From Paramoeba atlantica (taxonomy: Eukaryota; Discosea): a stretch of 64,000 nucleotides of DNA. Position 1 is the first letter of the stretch; every line of letters starts with the position of its first letter. The position numbers and the translations under genes were made by a program. This document shows positions 9,533 through 20,800 of this stretch, one piece after another. The stretch spans positions 1 through 64,000 of the forward strand of contig CDRNVI010000074.1 in assembly GCA_977017575.1 (NCBI GenBank), written 5' to 3'. The notes below the pieces were generated by a model. The model searched no databases. It was not told where the DNA came from and was given only the letters and a program-made list of their open reading frames with translations.

Positions 9533-12457
9533 ATGTCCGAAATTCTCACTACCCCCCGTTCACCACCCACGACCCCTCTTACCCACATAAAAAATCCTTC
9601 CCCCCCTCTCCCCCTCGACGACCGCAAAGCCCAGACCCTAACCAGGGTCCAGAACCAACTCCGCCAACTCTGGAACGACTATCCTCTCCCTAACCCCTAT
9701 ACCGATTTCCCTTCCACCCTCCACTTTTCCCCAGCCTCCTACCCTCCCACTTCTTCGAATCCTCAGGAATCTTCTCACCTCCTTCGCCCACAAAGTAACG
9801 ACAGCAACAACCACAGCCACAACCCCAGCAACAACAACCACCATCACGATCCCAATACCAACCCCAACCCTAACCATAACAACACGAATAGTAGCAACGA
9901 CAACGACAATCACAATGATACGAATCATAGCCACCACAACAACACGAATCATAACCACCACCACAACAACAACCCTACCACTACCACTACCACCACCACC
10001 CCCTCCTCTCCTCCCCCCCTCCCCTCCTCTACCTCTACCGACACCCCCCCTCTCTACCCCCACCCACCCCCCTCCTCTTCCCCCTCTCCCCCCTCTCCCC
10101 CCTCTCCCCCCTCTCCCCCCTCTCCCCCCACTCCCCCCTCTCCTCCCCGTTACTCCCCACCTGTTCGTATCCCCCCCTTCCCCTCCTCTCCCCTCACCCC
10201 TCCCACGCCCTACCCCCCACCGCCCCCTCCCCACGAATCGAACGCAAAGACTTCAACCCCTCCACGCCCCCACACGACGAACCCCACCACCACCACTACC
10301 ACCACTACCCCTACCCCCACGACTACCCCTACCCCCACGACTACCCCTACCCCCACGACTACCCCTACCCCCACGACTACCCCTACCCCCACGACTACTC
10401 CTACCCCCACGACTACCCCTACCCCCACGACTACCCCTACCCCCACGACTACCCCTACCCCCACGACTACCCCTACCCCCACGACTACCCTTACCCCCAC
10501 GACTACCCCTACCCCCACGACTACCCCTACCCCCACGACTACCCCTGCCCCCACGACTACCCCTACCCACACCACTACCCCTACCCACACCACTACGCCT
10601 ACCCACACGACTACCCCTACCCACACCACTACGCCTACCCACACGACTACCCCTACCCCCACGACTACCCCTACCCCCACGACTACCCCTACCCCCACGA
10701 CTACCCCTACCCCCACGACTACGCCTACCCCCACGACTACGCCTACCCCCACGACTACCCCTACCCCCACTACTACGCCTACCCCCACGACTACCCCTAC
10801 CCCCACTACTACGCCTACCCACACGACTACCCCTACCCCCACGACTACCCCTACCCCCACGACTACCCCTACCCCCACGACTACCCCTACCCCCACGACT
10901 ACCCCTACCCCCACGACTACCCCTACCCCCACGACTACCCCTACCCCCACGACTACCCCTACCCCCACCACTACCCCTACCCCCACGACTACCCCTACCC
11001 ACACGACTACCCCTACCCCCACCACTACCCCTACCCCCACGACTACCCCTACCCCCACGACTACCCCTACCCCCACGACTACCCCTACCCCCACGACTAC
11101 CCCTACCCCCACGACTACCCCTACCCCCACGACTACCCCTACCCCCACGACTACCCCTACCCCCACGACTACCCCTACCCCCACCACTACCCCTACCCCC
11201 ACGACTACCCCTACCCCCACGACTACCCCTACCCCCACGACTACCCCTACCCCCACGACTACCCCTACCCCCACGACTACCCCTACCCCCACGACTACCC
11301 CTACCCCCACCACTACCCCTACCCCCACGACTACCCCTACCCACACGACTACCCCTACCCCCACCACTACCCCTACCCCCACGACTACCCCTACCCACAC
11401 GACTACCCCTACCCCCACCACTACCCCAACCCCCACGACTACCCCTACCCACACCACTACCCCTACCCACACCACTACCCCTACCCACACCACTACCCCC
11501 ACTACCACCACTACCCCTCCCTACGCCTACTCCCCCTCACGCCCGGCCAACCCCTCCCTCACCTGGGAGGGACCCCCCACGGCGTCCCTCAGCACCCTGC
11601 TGTGTGACTACGACGACGCCGCGATGGAGGTCTCGGGCTACGGCGACATCATCCAGTTCCTCGCCCGGACCCACCCCGTGGGAGGGGGGGAGGGGCGCTC
11701 GATTTCGCTACAGGAGAGCTGGAGGTTTTATGACCGCATCGAGGGGGTGGAGATTCCGTTACGTGCCCCCCACGTGAGTCATCTGTCCCCCACCCGGAGT
11801 TTGTTCTATGTCCCGCTGTTGAGTGGGGTGGGGCTGGAGACGGGGGAGGGGAGACGGTTTGAGTGTACCCCGAGTAGGCCCCCGAATGAGCGTGCGCCGT
11901 TTTTTCTCCATGTGAAGGAGTTAATGGAGAGTGAGCCGGTGTTTCGTGAGCTGTGTGAGGTCCCGCTTTCTGGGTTTACCCCCTCCAGTTGGTATGCGGT
12001 GTTGTGGAATCCGATTTACTGTCAGCATCACTCTCCGCAGAGGAGTGCGGGGACGTTTCTCACCTTTCATTGGGTGTCCTATGCCCCGCAGTTTGGAAAT
12101 TTTCGCCTGCCCCAGGTGATTCAACAAAGGTTGCAGCAATCCGTCAAAGGATTAAGTACGGAAGAAGCTCAGTTAAGTCCCCACGAGACCACAGCCAAGC
12201 TGTCGGCCTGCCAATCGGCTTTTTCGGAGCTTGGCAACTTGTTCGCGTTTGTGCCCTATCGCGTCCGAACCAAAATTTGGTACCGGTCGTTAGGCTCTGG
12301 CATTCACTGCGCGCCGCTTCGGCTGGTTCGAAACGTCAAAGTCTTATTGAAGAGTATGGAGGATTCGGATAGCCCAATGAAACACTATCACGACCTTAAA
12401 CATTACATACGTTACGACCGAGCGTTGGCCAATTTCTTGGAGAATTGCTCTGTTTAG
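9533..12457 (+). CDS. DUF789-family protein with giant Thr/Pro repeat insert
   Basis: 974 codons. Residues 1-85 are low complexity but include a possible helix (RKAQTLTRVQNQLRQLWNDY). Asn/His-rich and Pro/Ser-rich stretches follow, then about 400 residues of repeated TTTPTP. The last ~310 residues form the conserved part: LSTLLCDYDDAAMEVSGYGD, FYVPLLSGVGL, VPLSGFTPSSWYAVLWNPIY and GTFLTFHWVSY match the DUF789 pattern known from plants and some protists (CYWD, YYVPYLS, DLSPASWMSVAWYPIY, FLTYH). The function of DUF789 is unknown. The insert is unusual in size and is encoded by an 18-bp minisatellite. The DNA flips from C-rich to G-rich at about 11.6 kb. The frame survives the entire repeat, which argues that it is translated. 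Confidence 0.7.
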   Translation: MSEILTTPRSPPTTPLTHIKNPSPPLPLDDRKAQTLTRVQNQLRQLWNDYPLPNPYTDFPSTLHFSPASYPPTSSNPQESSHLLRPQSNDSNNHSHNPSNNNHHHDPNTNPNPNHNNTNSSNDNDNHNDTNHSHHNNTNHNHHHNNNPTTTTTTTTPSSPPPLPSSTSTDTPPLYPHPPPSSSPSPPSPPSPPSPPSPPTPPSPPRYSPPVRIPPFPSSPLTPPTPYPPPPPPHESNAKTSTPPRPHTTNPTTTTTTTTPTPTTTPTPTTTPTPTTTPTPTTTPTPTTTPTPTTTPTPTTTPTPTTTPTPTTTPTPTTTLTPTTTPTPTTTPTPTTTPAPTTTPTHTTTPTHTTTPTHTTTPTHTTTPTHTTTPTPTTTPTPTTTPTPTTTPTPTTTPTPTTTPTPTTTPTPTTTPTPTTTPTPTTTPTHTTTPTPTTTPTPTTTPTPTTTPTPTTTPTPTTTPTPTTTPTPTTTPTPTTTPTPTTTPTHTTTPTPTTTPTPTTTPTPTTTPTPTTTPTPTTTPTPTTTPTPTTTPTPTTTPTPTTTPTPTTTPTPTTTPTPTTTPTPTTTPTPTTTPTPTTTPTPTTTPTPTTTPTPTTTPTHTTTPTPTTTPTPTTTPTHTTTPTPTTTPTPTTTPTHTTTPTHTTTPTHTTTPTTTTTPPYAYSPSRPANPSLTWEGPPTASLSTLLCDYDDAAMEVSGYGDIIQFLARTHPVGGGEGRSISLQESWRFYDRIEGVEIPLRAPHVSHLSPTRSLFYVPLLSGVGLETGEGRRFECTPSRPPNERAPFFLHVKELMESEPVFRELCEVPLSGFTPSSWYAVLWNPIYCQHHSPQRSAGTFLTFHWVSYAPQFGNFRLPQVIQQRLQQSVKGLSTEEAQLSPHETTAKLSACQSAFSELGNLFAFVPYRVRTKIWYRSLGSGIHCAPLRLVRNVKVLLKSMEDSDSPMKHYHDLKHYIRYDRALANFLENCSV
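10303..11500 (+). repeat. 18-bp coding minisatellite, about 66 units
   Basis: Unit ACGACTACCCCTACCCCC with a few variants (CACAC, ACCACT, TTACCC) repeated for about 1.2 kb. It encodes TTTPTP. The complementary strand carries regularly spaced runs of four and five G, a pattern able to form G-quadruplexes. Every unit keeps the reading frame because its length is a multiple of three. Confidence 0.92.
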
Positions 12458-12507
12458 GCCGCATTAGTTACTGTGATGCTCATGAGCATTGTCTTGTTTC
12501 CTGAAAT

Positions 12508-12580
12508 ACGTACAAGGTTCCTTGCAAGACGTATTAGGAAACACGTACAAGGTTCATGCAAACGTATAAGGTTCATGCAA
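12508..12580. repeat. Short tandem repeats in an intergenic region
   Basis: ACGTACAAGGTTC and variants occur three times, each followed by a TGCAA-type box. A second repeated word, AGATTCTCTTGTAC, occurs twice at about 12761-12800. The 12458-13013 stretch otherwise contains no recognised gene, although a 125-codon frame opens at 12692. Confidence 0.5.
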
Positions 12581-13013
12581 AAAATTCAGAAGAAGAGCTC
12601 CCATTCTACCGGACAGTAGTTGTGCTGTGCTGCATGAATCTTGATAAGCCTTATTGGTTGACGTACAAGTGCCCTTGAGAGGGGCTAGAGATTGATCAAA
12701 AAAATCATTTCAATGAGTGGCTTTTGTTTCCGCGCTCTCAAAAATGGGACAGGCAAGTCACAGATTCTCTTGTACAGGATAGATTCTCTTGTACTTTTAT
12801 CTCAGCACCTCTATCTGTATAGTTTTTGCAAAGAACAGAGGCCTCCCTCTTCCGTCTATCATTGTTGTCTCTCAAATTTACTCCCAAAAATATGTTCTCA
12901 TCTATTAGACCGGTTAACTAGAAAGAAAGTGTACGACTGTAGGATACGATCTAAAAAACTGCCACACCAGAACCTATCTCACCTTCCTTTTTCTTCCCTC
13001 CCTCTCTACCCCA

Positions 13014-14600
13014 TTGTCGCACTTCACCTCGGAACGTTGCATCGCCCTCGACGCGAGCTCCATCCTTGACTGGCATCACCAAGCCGCCAGTCGCACCCCT
13101 TACGAACGGGAGCCCTGGAATCCTCACGGGCGGCTCGTCCTGGAGCGACTCCTCCCCTCCCCCTCCCTGTCCCAGTCCGAGGCGCTTCGAGCCTCGCTCG
13201 CCCAGCTCCTGGCGGTTTGCAAGGCCGCAACCTCCAAATATGTCGCCCTGGACCCGATGCTACGTAATATGCCCTGGAGCCGTCTTCCGAATTCTTATTA
13301 CGCCGCAGCGCTCCCCGATGACATTCGGGTTCGGTTGTTTGCTGCCGGGTTGCGTCATTTCGGGACAAAGATCGAAACTCAATGGGGCACAGGCGCCAAA
13401 GCCATGGTGATGTACCCCTCCGAGATTGCCCCACCCGTGATCCATGGAGAGAGTCTGCACAGAGCTGAAAACGTGGCAGAGGGTTCGGAGAACCAAAACG
13501 GGCAACATGAGGCTCCCTCAAGTAAGACGAGTACAACCACGACAGGAAGTGAGGGCTCGAACAGTTTTGGGTATGTTTTGGAATTCTTCCCCACAGAGAA
13601 TATTCAGCTGTACATCGACCGGGCATTGTATATTGTAACCTATGGTGCACGTTCGAATACGGAGGAGACTGCGGTACGGAAGAAGCATGTACCTCCTGGA
13701 TTCGACTCCTCCCTGTGGCGTTCCAGCCCGCAGGATCGTGCGATTCGTACCGCTGTGTCCTCAAAATCCCTGCCAGAGATTCTCCCCGCGGAAAGCCCTT
13801 TTCGCTACCGCTCAATGATCTCTTTAATGTCTACACGAGATTTGGAAAATGGAGTGAATCTGTTTGCCGGATTCGGGGTGACGTTTCAAAACAATGTGTC
13901 GCTCTCCATATACGGCGATGCGTTACGCCGATGGAATAGTGCACTATTTTACAAACCGTCAGAGAAGGTGCAGCTTGCCCTACGCATTCGTGGAAATGCG
14001 ATTACCCACCAAGGCACTTTACTGGAGTTCGGGGGAAAGTATCAATGGAATGTGACTTCGCACCAAACATCGTGGTCGGGATCCGACAGAACAAAACGAG
14101 CCGAGTCTTTTGCGAATCAAGAGAATACCAATCAAAAAACCAAATCGTCCACCCCCTCAATTCATGCCTTGCACGGTTCCTACTCCGGGGGTCAACTCGC
14201 GCTGGGTTGTGAGACGGATATCCAGTCCTTTGTCTCGGTCTGCACGCACACCCACCAGTGGCTGCGAGAAACCGAAATGCACCACCGCATTGCGCAATAC
14301 GCAGAGGAGGGAAGCTCCTATCTGGTGTATAAAGAAATGGGGCAATACGTCCCGGCGTCCGTCCTACAGCTGGGGTCACTGTGCCATCGGTATGTCTACC
14401 GCTATGGGTGTTCCCTGGCCCAGTGGACGTGGGAGATGTGGGAACGCTCCCCGCAGGGTACATGTACCTTTGGTGTGGTGATCGGAGGAAAGGAGTGCAC
14501 TGCCGGGAGTGGTGCATCGAATGCGAGGGTAAACTATGCGAAAACACCCTCGTGGGGCGAACTTCGGTTTCGACCTTTTTTGAGTTTGGTGTGGGAGTAG
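13014..14600 (+). CDS. Unknown protein, possibly beta-rich; start codon not found
   Basis: The frame is open from 12918 to 14600, but no ATG occurs in it before about residue 82 of the sequence that begins at 13014. Coding-like composition starts near 13020, just after a long pyrimidine tract (12975-13010). Either translation starts at a non-ATG codon or a short upstream exon exists. The middle and end are rich in alternating polar and aromatic residues (NLFAGFGVTFQNNVSLSIYG, KVQLALRIRGNAI, GELRFRPFLSLVWE), which would fit an outer-membrane beta-barrel. The final FLSLVW could act as a beta-signal. That is an inference from texture; no family was recognised. Confidence 0.6.
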   Translation: MSHFTSERCIALDASSILDWHHQAASRTPYEREPWNPHGRLVLERLLPSPSLSQSEALRASLAQLLAVCKAATSKYVALDPMLRNMPWSRLPNSYYAAALPDDIRVRLFAAGLRHFGTKIETQWGTGAKAMVMYPSEIAPPVIHGESLHRAENVAEGSENQNGQHEAPSSKTSTTTTGSEGSNSFGYVLEFFPTENIQLYIDRALYIVTYGARSNTEETAVRKKHVPPGFDSSLWRSSPQDRAIRTAVSSKSLPEILPAESPFRYRSMISLMSTRDLENGVNLFAGFGVTFQNNVSLSIYGDALRRWNSALFYKPSEKVQLALRIRGNAITHQGTLLEFGGKYQWNVTSHQTSWSGSDRTKRAESFANQENTNQKTKSSTPSIHALHGSYSGGQLALGCETDIQSFVSVCTHTHQWLRETEMHHRIAQYAEEGSSYLVYKEMGQYVPASVLQLGSLCHRYVYRYGCSLAQWTWEMWERSPQGTCTFGVVIGGKECTAGSGASNARVNYAKTPSWGELRFRPFLSLVWE

Positions 14601-14968
14601 AGTGGAAGAAAGGGAGGGAGATCAAGGGGAGTGTTCAGCTTCCCCGTGTGGAATATTCAGAATTACTTTCCCTTTTTAATGATAGATAGAAATGCTTTGG
14701 GGCATGTATAGTATTAAATCCATTTTCCTTTTTTTTTTGCAAAAGGTATTCTATGCAAAGCACACAAGAGGGTTTCGAGTCAAGGAAGCGGCTTCTTGTA
14801 CAAAAATAAGCTGTGCGATAAGCCAAAAGATGTAAAAGCGTCATAAGGTGTGTTTTGCGTAATTGTTGTTTATTAACACGAAGAAACTTTTTAAATATTC
14901 TCTCAACAACGAGACGCCAACTTTGGCGCTTTTTATCACGCCCTCTGCTACACCCTGTCAAAGAGTTG

Positions 14969-17497
14969 ATGCCACCAAACTCAGACAAAGTAACCGATGC
15001 CATGAATAAGATAAAAGTTGATCACAAAGACGATGTTGAAACCCGTGAGCAGCATGAAAACACGAATATCCACACCAAAACAATGGATTCATCCAAAGGC
15101 CCCACCTTTTGGTCTCCACGACTGGAACTTTTCAAAACGTTGTTTGCCAAGCAAGAACTCGAATACAAGCAGAAAGAACGTCCCATTACGGTTGAATTGG
15201 TTGGCGTATCGTTCACAGAAACAGGCAATGAGTCTGAACAGGACGTGCCTCATGTAGTACAGTTAACTGGGACTGCCTATTGCACCACCCCATTCGATTT
15301 GTTGGAGTATTACAAAGACCGTGTGCCTCGTAGCGCCCTTAAAAAGGCGACCGAGAATTTTATTGTTGCCAAAGTCGACGACGCTGTGTGGGACCTCACC
15401 CGTCCGCTGGAGCGGGACTGCACGGTGGAACTTCTGGACTGGGAATCCGGGAGTGAAGCACAGTACGTGTTTTGGCACAGTTCTGCCCACGTTCTGGGCT
15501 ATGCATTGGAACAAGTGCTTGAGTGTAAGCTAAGCGTAGGCCCACCGCTTGCCGAGGGCGGATTCTTTTACGAAGGCGACGTGAAACGACCCATTACGGA
15601 CCAGGACTATCCCAGTCTGGAAAAGTCGGTACGTGCGATCGTTCAAGGGACGCACCCTTTTCAGCGCCTCGTGCTTACAAAGGAAAACGCCATCGCAATG
15701 TTTGGTTACAACCCCTTCAAAAGTACCATTCTCTCAAGTAAAGTACAAGACGGTGCTCACTGCGTGGTGTATCGTTGTGGAAATCTTATTGACCCGTGTC
15801 GAGGACCCCATCTACCTCACACTGGCCGCGTTCGTTCGTTCTGTGTCACCAAAAACAGCTCTAGTTATTTCCAGGGCAACGTCGAGAACGCTTCCCTGCA
15901 GCGTGTCTATGCCATGTCATTTCCGAAAGAGTCCCTTATGAAGGAATGGAAGGCACGGGTCGCTGATGCCGCGTTATACGACCACCGCGTGCTGGGAAAG
16001 AAGCAAGAACTATGGAACTGGAACTCCGACCTCAGCCCAGGTTCCACCTTTTGGCACCCCTACGGCGCACGCATCTACCTTGCTCTCGTCGATTTTATGC
16101 GCAAACAGTACCGACGCCGTGGGTTTGAAGAGGTGATTACCCCAAACATGTACCACACAAAATTATGGCAAATCAGCGGGCACTATGACAAGTACAAAGA
16201 GAATTTATTCTTCTGCAATGACGGGTGCAAAGCAGCTTCCGAGAACGAATCCGCGGCGTATGCCCTGAAACCGATGAACTGTCCCGGACACTGCCTATTG
16301 TATAAAATGCGTCCTCGTAGCTATCGTGAGCTTCCGATGCGTTTGGCCGATTTTGGGGTGTTGCATCGCAATGAAATCAGCGGGGCGCTCTCCGGTCTTA
16401 CCCGCGTGCGACGGTTCCAGCAGGATGACGCCCATATCTTTTGTACCGAAGGCCAACTTGGGAAAGAAATACGGGCCGCACTGACGTTTCTTCGCGACGT
16501 GTACGAAATCCTGGGGTTCACATTTTCCTTGGCCTTAGCCACACGACCGAAACTCTACCTTGGTGAGGTGGAGGCGTGGAATCGCAGCGAAGACCACTTG
16601 CGAAAAGCGCTCAACGAGTTTTGCGGGATTCCCGAGACACTGCCAGATCCAAACTCGTCGGGGGCACAATTTCAATACGATGGCACCCCCGACGCCCACC
16701 GGAAGCTACGAAAGCTGGTCGCCCACCGACAGACGTCAGCAGTCGTGCGCACATGGGAACTCCACCCCGAGGATGGTGCCTTTTACGGTCCTAAAATTGA
16801 TTTATGCGTGACCGATGCCCTGGGGCGTAAACATCAATTGGGCACGCTGCAGTTAGACTTTCAACTCCCGCTGCGCTTTAACCTTACCTACGTGTGTGCC
16901 TCTCCAAATACTGTGGTTTCAAACGAAAACGGCGAGGGAGGTCAAACGACAAACTCCGATATGAGTACACCCACAAACCCAGCTAATGAAACGAGAGTAG
17001 TAGAGGAGACGAAAGAGACAAAGGAAGAGGTTAAGGAATCTCATTCATTGGAACGTCCACTGGATGCGTCACACAAACGCCCCGTCATGATTCATCGCGC
17101 CATATTCGGCTCCCTGGAACGTTGTGTGGCAATTCTTGCCGAACACTATCGCGGCAAATGGCCCTTTTGGATTAGCCCACGTCAAATTTTAGTGGTTCCG
17201 GTGTCCAATGCGACCTATACGTACGCGCAGGAGATAAAGGACATCTTCCATGCGGAGTTCCATGCCGATGTGGACCTCAGCGAGATAAAGATGGAAAAGA
17301 AGATACGAAACGGACAAATGGCGCAGTATAATTTTATCTTTGTCGTTGGGGCACAAGAAGAGGCGAATCGTACGGTGAATGTGCGAACACGTGATAATGT
17401 CCGTCATGGCTGCTATGGTATTGATGAAATGGAACATAAATTAAGCGAGATCGCACGTACTTTTGCGAAGAATGACGCCATAACGATCAGTAAGTGA
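14969..17497 (+). CDS. Threonyl-tRNA synthetase
   Basis: Charges tRNA-Thr. Domains run in the usual order: TGS-like N-terminal region (PITVELVGVSF), editing-type second domain with the HSSAHVLGYALE zinc/editing motif, then the class II core (FWHPYGARIYLALVDFMRKQ; ALKPMNCPGHCLLY with the zinc Cys; LADFGVLHRNEISGALSGLT; RVRRFQQDDAHIFC; LGTLQLDFQLP; motif 3 HRAIFGSLERCVAILAEHY), and the anticodon-binding domain (RQILVVPVSNATYTYAQEI). An insert of about 60 acidic low-complexity residues lies before motif 3. The first ATG is at 14969. The frame is open upstream to 14822 and would encode an Arg-rich, acid-poor leader (CCLLTRRNFLNILSTTRRQL) that resembles a mitochondrial presequence but has no ATG. 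One gene could therefore serve cytosol and mitochondria through a non-ATG start; this is an inference. Confidence 0.93.
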   Translation: MPPNSDKVTDAMNKIKVDHKDDVETREQHENTNIHTKTMDSSKGPTFWSPRLELFKTLFAKQELEYKQKERPITVELVGVSFTETGNESEQDVPHVVQLTGTAYCTTPFDLLEYYKDRVPRSALKKATENFIVAKVDDAVWDLTRPLERDCTVELLDWESGSEAQYVFWHSSAHVLGYALEQVLECKLSVGPPLAEGGFFYEGDVKRPITDQDYPSLEKSVRAIVQGTHPFQRLVLTKENAIAMFGYNPFKSTILSSKVQDGAHCVVYRCGNLIDPCRGPHLPHTGRVRSFCVTKNSSSYFQGNVENASLQRVYAMSFPKESLMKEWKARVADAALYDHRVLGKKQELWNWNSDLSPGSTFWHPYGARIYLALVDFMRKQYRRRGFEEVITPNMYHTKLWQISGHYDKYKENLFFCNDGCKAASENESAAYALKPMNCPGHCLLYKMRPRSYRELPMRLADFGVLHRNEISGALSGLTRVRRFQQDDAHIFCTEGQLGKEIRAALTFLRDVYEILGFTFSLALATRPKLYLGEVEAWNRSEDHLRKALNEFCGIPETLPDPNSSGAQFQYDGTPDAHRKLRKLVAHRQTSAVVRTWELHPEDGAFYGPKIDLCVTDALGRKHQLGTLQLDFQLPLRFNLTYVCASPNTVVSNENGEGGQTTNSDMSTPTNPANETRVVEETKETKEEVKESHSLERPLDASHKRPVMIHRAIFGSLERCVAILAEHYRGKWPFWISPRQILVVPVSNATYTYAQEIKDIFHAEFHADVDLSEIKMEKKIRNGQMAQYNFIFVVGAQEEANRTVNVRTRDNVRHGCYGIDEMEHKLSEIARTFAKNDAITISK

Positions 17498-17849
17498 CAC
17501 GTACAGAATAACGTATAGAAGCTTAAGGTACTTCATTTTCGTCGTCTATTAACAAGAACGTTCCTTTCATGAAGCGCTCCGCTCGAAACACATTAACAAT
17601 ATAGCTAATTAAAAAAACCTTCGTACGACGTTATTCTGATTTTGAAATCATGTCTTATGCGTCAAATAATGATACTTGTGATTTGAAATACTACTACTGA
17701 CTTCTAGTACTAATTTTAAAACATTTTTAAGTGAATACATGTTTCATCGTAATCGTGGGAAAATGAGTTCGTTTCTAATTTTTCTACAATATCGAATCCC
17801 TTTAACAACGTAGTGTAATAGGTATCAAATATAATAAGCAACACCCTAA

Positions 17850-20800
17850 ATGGCTAGCGCTCGAGTGTATACGTGCATTCGCGTACGACCTCCACTATTG
17901 GCCCCGGATGAGCCGACCATACCACTTGACATTGACGCTACGCACACAAAGTTACGCATTGTAAAGGAAATACCCATGATGTCATCCGCACACAGCACGA
18001 AGTCAGAGAGCAAATACCTCTTCGACCGAATCTTTAACGCTGGCTCTCCTTCTTCTGAAGTATTTCTGCACTCGTGGCCTATGCTTCGAGAGAATCTTTT
18101 ACAAGGCTACCATGGCGTGTTCTGCGTGTATGGGCAAACAGGGAGTGGTAAGACATATACGGTAGACGCGTACCTCGAGGAGCTTCTTCCCACCGTTTTC
18201 GGAGAGATGCAAGACGGACTACTCAGTAGTGCTAAGGTCATCGCCATATCCTACGTACAAATTTACATGGATGGGATTTATGATTTGTTAAACGAAAATC
18301 GCTCCATTGCAAAATCTCGAGCCTCGGACACAACCGCATTTCCGATACCGGAGTCCATGTCGGCTCACAAAGTACACCACTTACTGCTGCAAGCACGAAA
18401 ACACAGAAAATTATCCGAGCACGCCTTAAACCGACGTAGCAGTCGTTCACACACGGTTTTCATTCTCCATGTGGAGCTGCAAACCGAAGAAGGCCAACTA
18501 CTTTATCCAAAATTATACATTGTAGATCTCGCCGGCAGCGAACGTCTCTACCGTACCCTCTCCGCGGGCAACACCTTCGATGAGGGCTGTAATATCAACA
18601 AATCCCTGAGCTGTTTAGCCAAATGTCTGGAGTGTATGGCACAGCGACAAGCGATGGTTCCCTATCGTGAGTCAGCGCTCACTTACTTTCTACGTGACGC
18701 CTTGTCAAATTCCTTATTCGTGCTCTTGTGTTGTGTTTCCCCGGAGGTGCTGGATGAGGACGAGACCCGATGCACGTTACATTTCGCCACAGTAGCTAGG
18801 AAAGTGGTCATACAGCGACACAGCGCAGCAGACCAAGCCCGACGAAGATCTCTGCGACTGCAATATGAGGAAAAACTGGAACAGCAAATCTCAAACCTCA
18901 AAGCGGTACACGAGCATGAGGTCCGGGTCCTGCAGGATCGGGCGCGAACTGTGCAAGCCTCTACAATGGACCACAGAAGGTCCTATGAGGAGTTGCATGA
19001 GAGATATGGGAAGCTGTGGCGACAGCTGGAAGCGACGGAGAGTGAGTTAGAGGCAGCAAAATATACGGTTGATGAGCTCCAAAGCGAGCTATCGGAGAAA
19101 CAGATAGAAGTGCAAGAGGTTACGTTGGAACTTCAATCGTTACGGGAGCGTGGCGAACATTCGCATACTGCACAGCGTGCCCCGAATGACGATCAGTGGT
19201 TCGGTTTACTAAGAGAACGTATGAGCCACGCAATAGACAGTTTACGGGGTGAATTAATCCACACTAACCTTCCCTCGGAGCCTCCGACGTCTGTGGTGTC
19301 AGATCTATCCATCGACACTTCACTTACTTATGTGTCTACAGACTCTGTGTATAGTTTTCCTCCGGAGTATGCCAAAGGAGGAAATGTACATCAAGAAATT
19401 CAGTCTGAGGAACTGAGGCTTGAAACCACTTTTGAAGGTGATAATATGAGATGGAGTCTTCCTTTGGGAGGCGCGGAGCCCTTTAATGTACCAACTGGCA
19501 CAAATTCTATAGAGTCTCCACCTCGAGCTCAGTTAACTGATCAGTACCACACATTCATCAGTATGTCACCCATAACAACACAATTGCGCAGTTGTCTTGA
19601 AGCTCACTACAAGGAAATCATTCTAACATTAGAATATGAACAGGAGAGTCGTAGAAATCTTGAACGTATGGAAGATAAGTGGTTTTCTTCAATTTCCCAG
19701 ACTTTCCGAGAAATACTTGCCAAACGTGAATTGTCTTGCATTTCAGCATCATTCTTAGCCACGGAAGAGAGCCACGAAGCTTCACAGGAAATTGGCTTGT
19801 TGAAAAATATTGGTCACATCCCATCTCTGTCTCTTCTAGAGGAATGCAAGAAAGTAACAGATCATCACAAATCGGAAATCTGCGATCTAAAACAAAGTCT
19901 TGCATACCTGAACTTAGGGTTTCAAGAATCCCAGGAACGTCAACAACTTCAATCGATAATGCACGCTTCAAATTTCGACTTTTTACTGGAGGGGACACAG
20001 CGGCTCCATTCGATCTCTGTAGATGAAGTAAAAAAGGATCGGGACGCGTCACGCAACAATCTTTTACTTGAAATAGCGGAGGTTCGCGATGAGTTGGATA
20101 TTGCAATGAACGCAACTGTTCGATTTCAAGATGAACTTTCTTTATCTACAGAGATGAACGAACTGGTGAGATTACAATTTAGTGAGGAAGAGGCGAGAAA
20201 TATACTGATATCCCAGCAACTAAATGTGGCTCAGACGTATTTTAGTGTGCATAGTGCTGAATTGCAATGGTTCTTGTGTAGCAATCACCTACTCTCCACA
20301 GTGGAACCTAGTAGACGAGCTCTGATCATGATTACCGCGTTTTCTACCTTTACAGAGATAATGCGTGCTCATGCGGCACAACTGACGAGTCAGTACGAAA
20401 TACAACTTCGAGAGACATCCAGTTTCAGAGTAGCTCAAACAGATATGACAAGTGCTTTGAACAACTTTGCCGCCTTGCAGGAGTCTATAGTCGACTTATC
20501 GGGCGAAAGATGGAATCTAGTAAGTGGCACCCTAGAAAAACAATTTGAAGTTGGTTCTTTTAGGCGGCATGAAAAGGAAACCATTCACGAACTTCTCTTA
20601 ACGGAGTCCGGTGAACGTGTTAGTGCCGTGTTTGCTGCCATGCTTGACATAAAGGAAGGAGCATTTTCAAAATTGGATAAAACTATAAAACACGCTGCTA
20701 CGTTAGAAAGATCGATCCAAAAGATACTTGAAGATCATACCTCTTTTCGCAGCATCCGTGAAAATGAAGTAGAAAATCTGAAGGAGCGCTGTAAAAAACG

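Noticed and set aside
10303-11500. Repeat as a telomere tract or CRISPR-like array
   Set aside because: The unit is coding and uninterrupted, has no spacers, and is not a known telomere repeat despite the G-rich complement.
10210-11511. Long minus-strand open frames rich in Val/Gly and Arg/Gly/Ser across the minisatellite
   Set aside because: They exist only because an 18-bp repeat without stops keeps all frames open; the + frame alone joins conserved sequence at its C-terminal side.
9915-11777. Second + strand frame through the repeat (Pro/Leu/Arg-rich, 620 codons)
   Set aside because: Also a by-product of the stop-free repeat; no conserved domain at either end.
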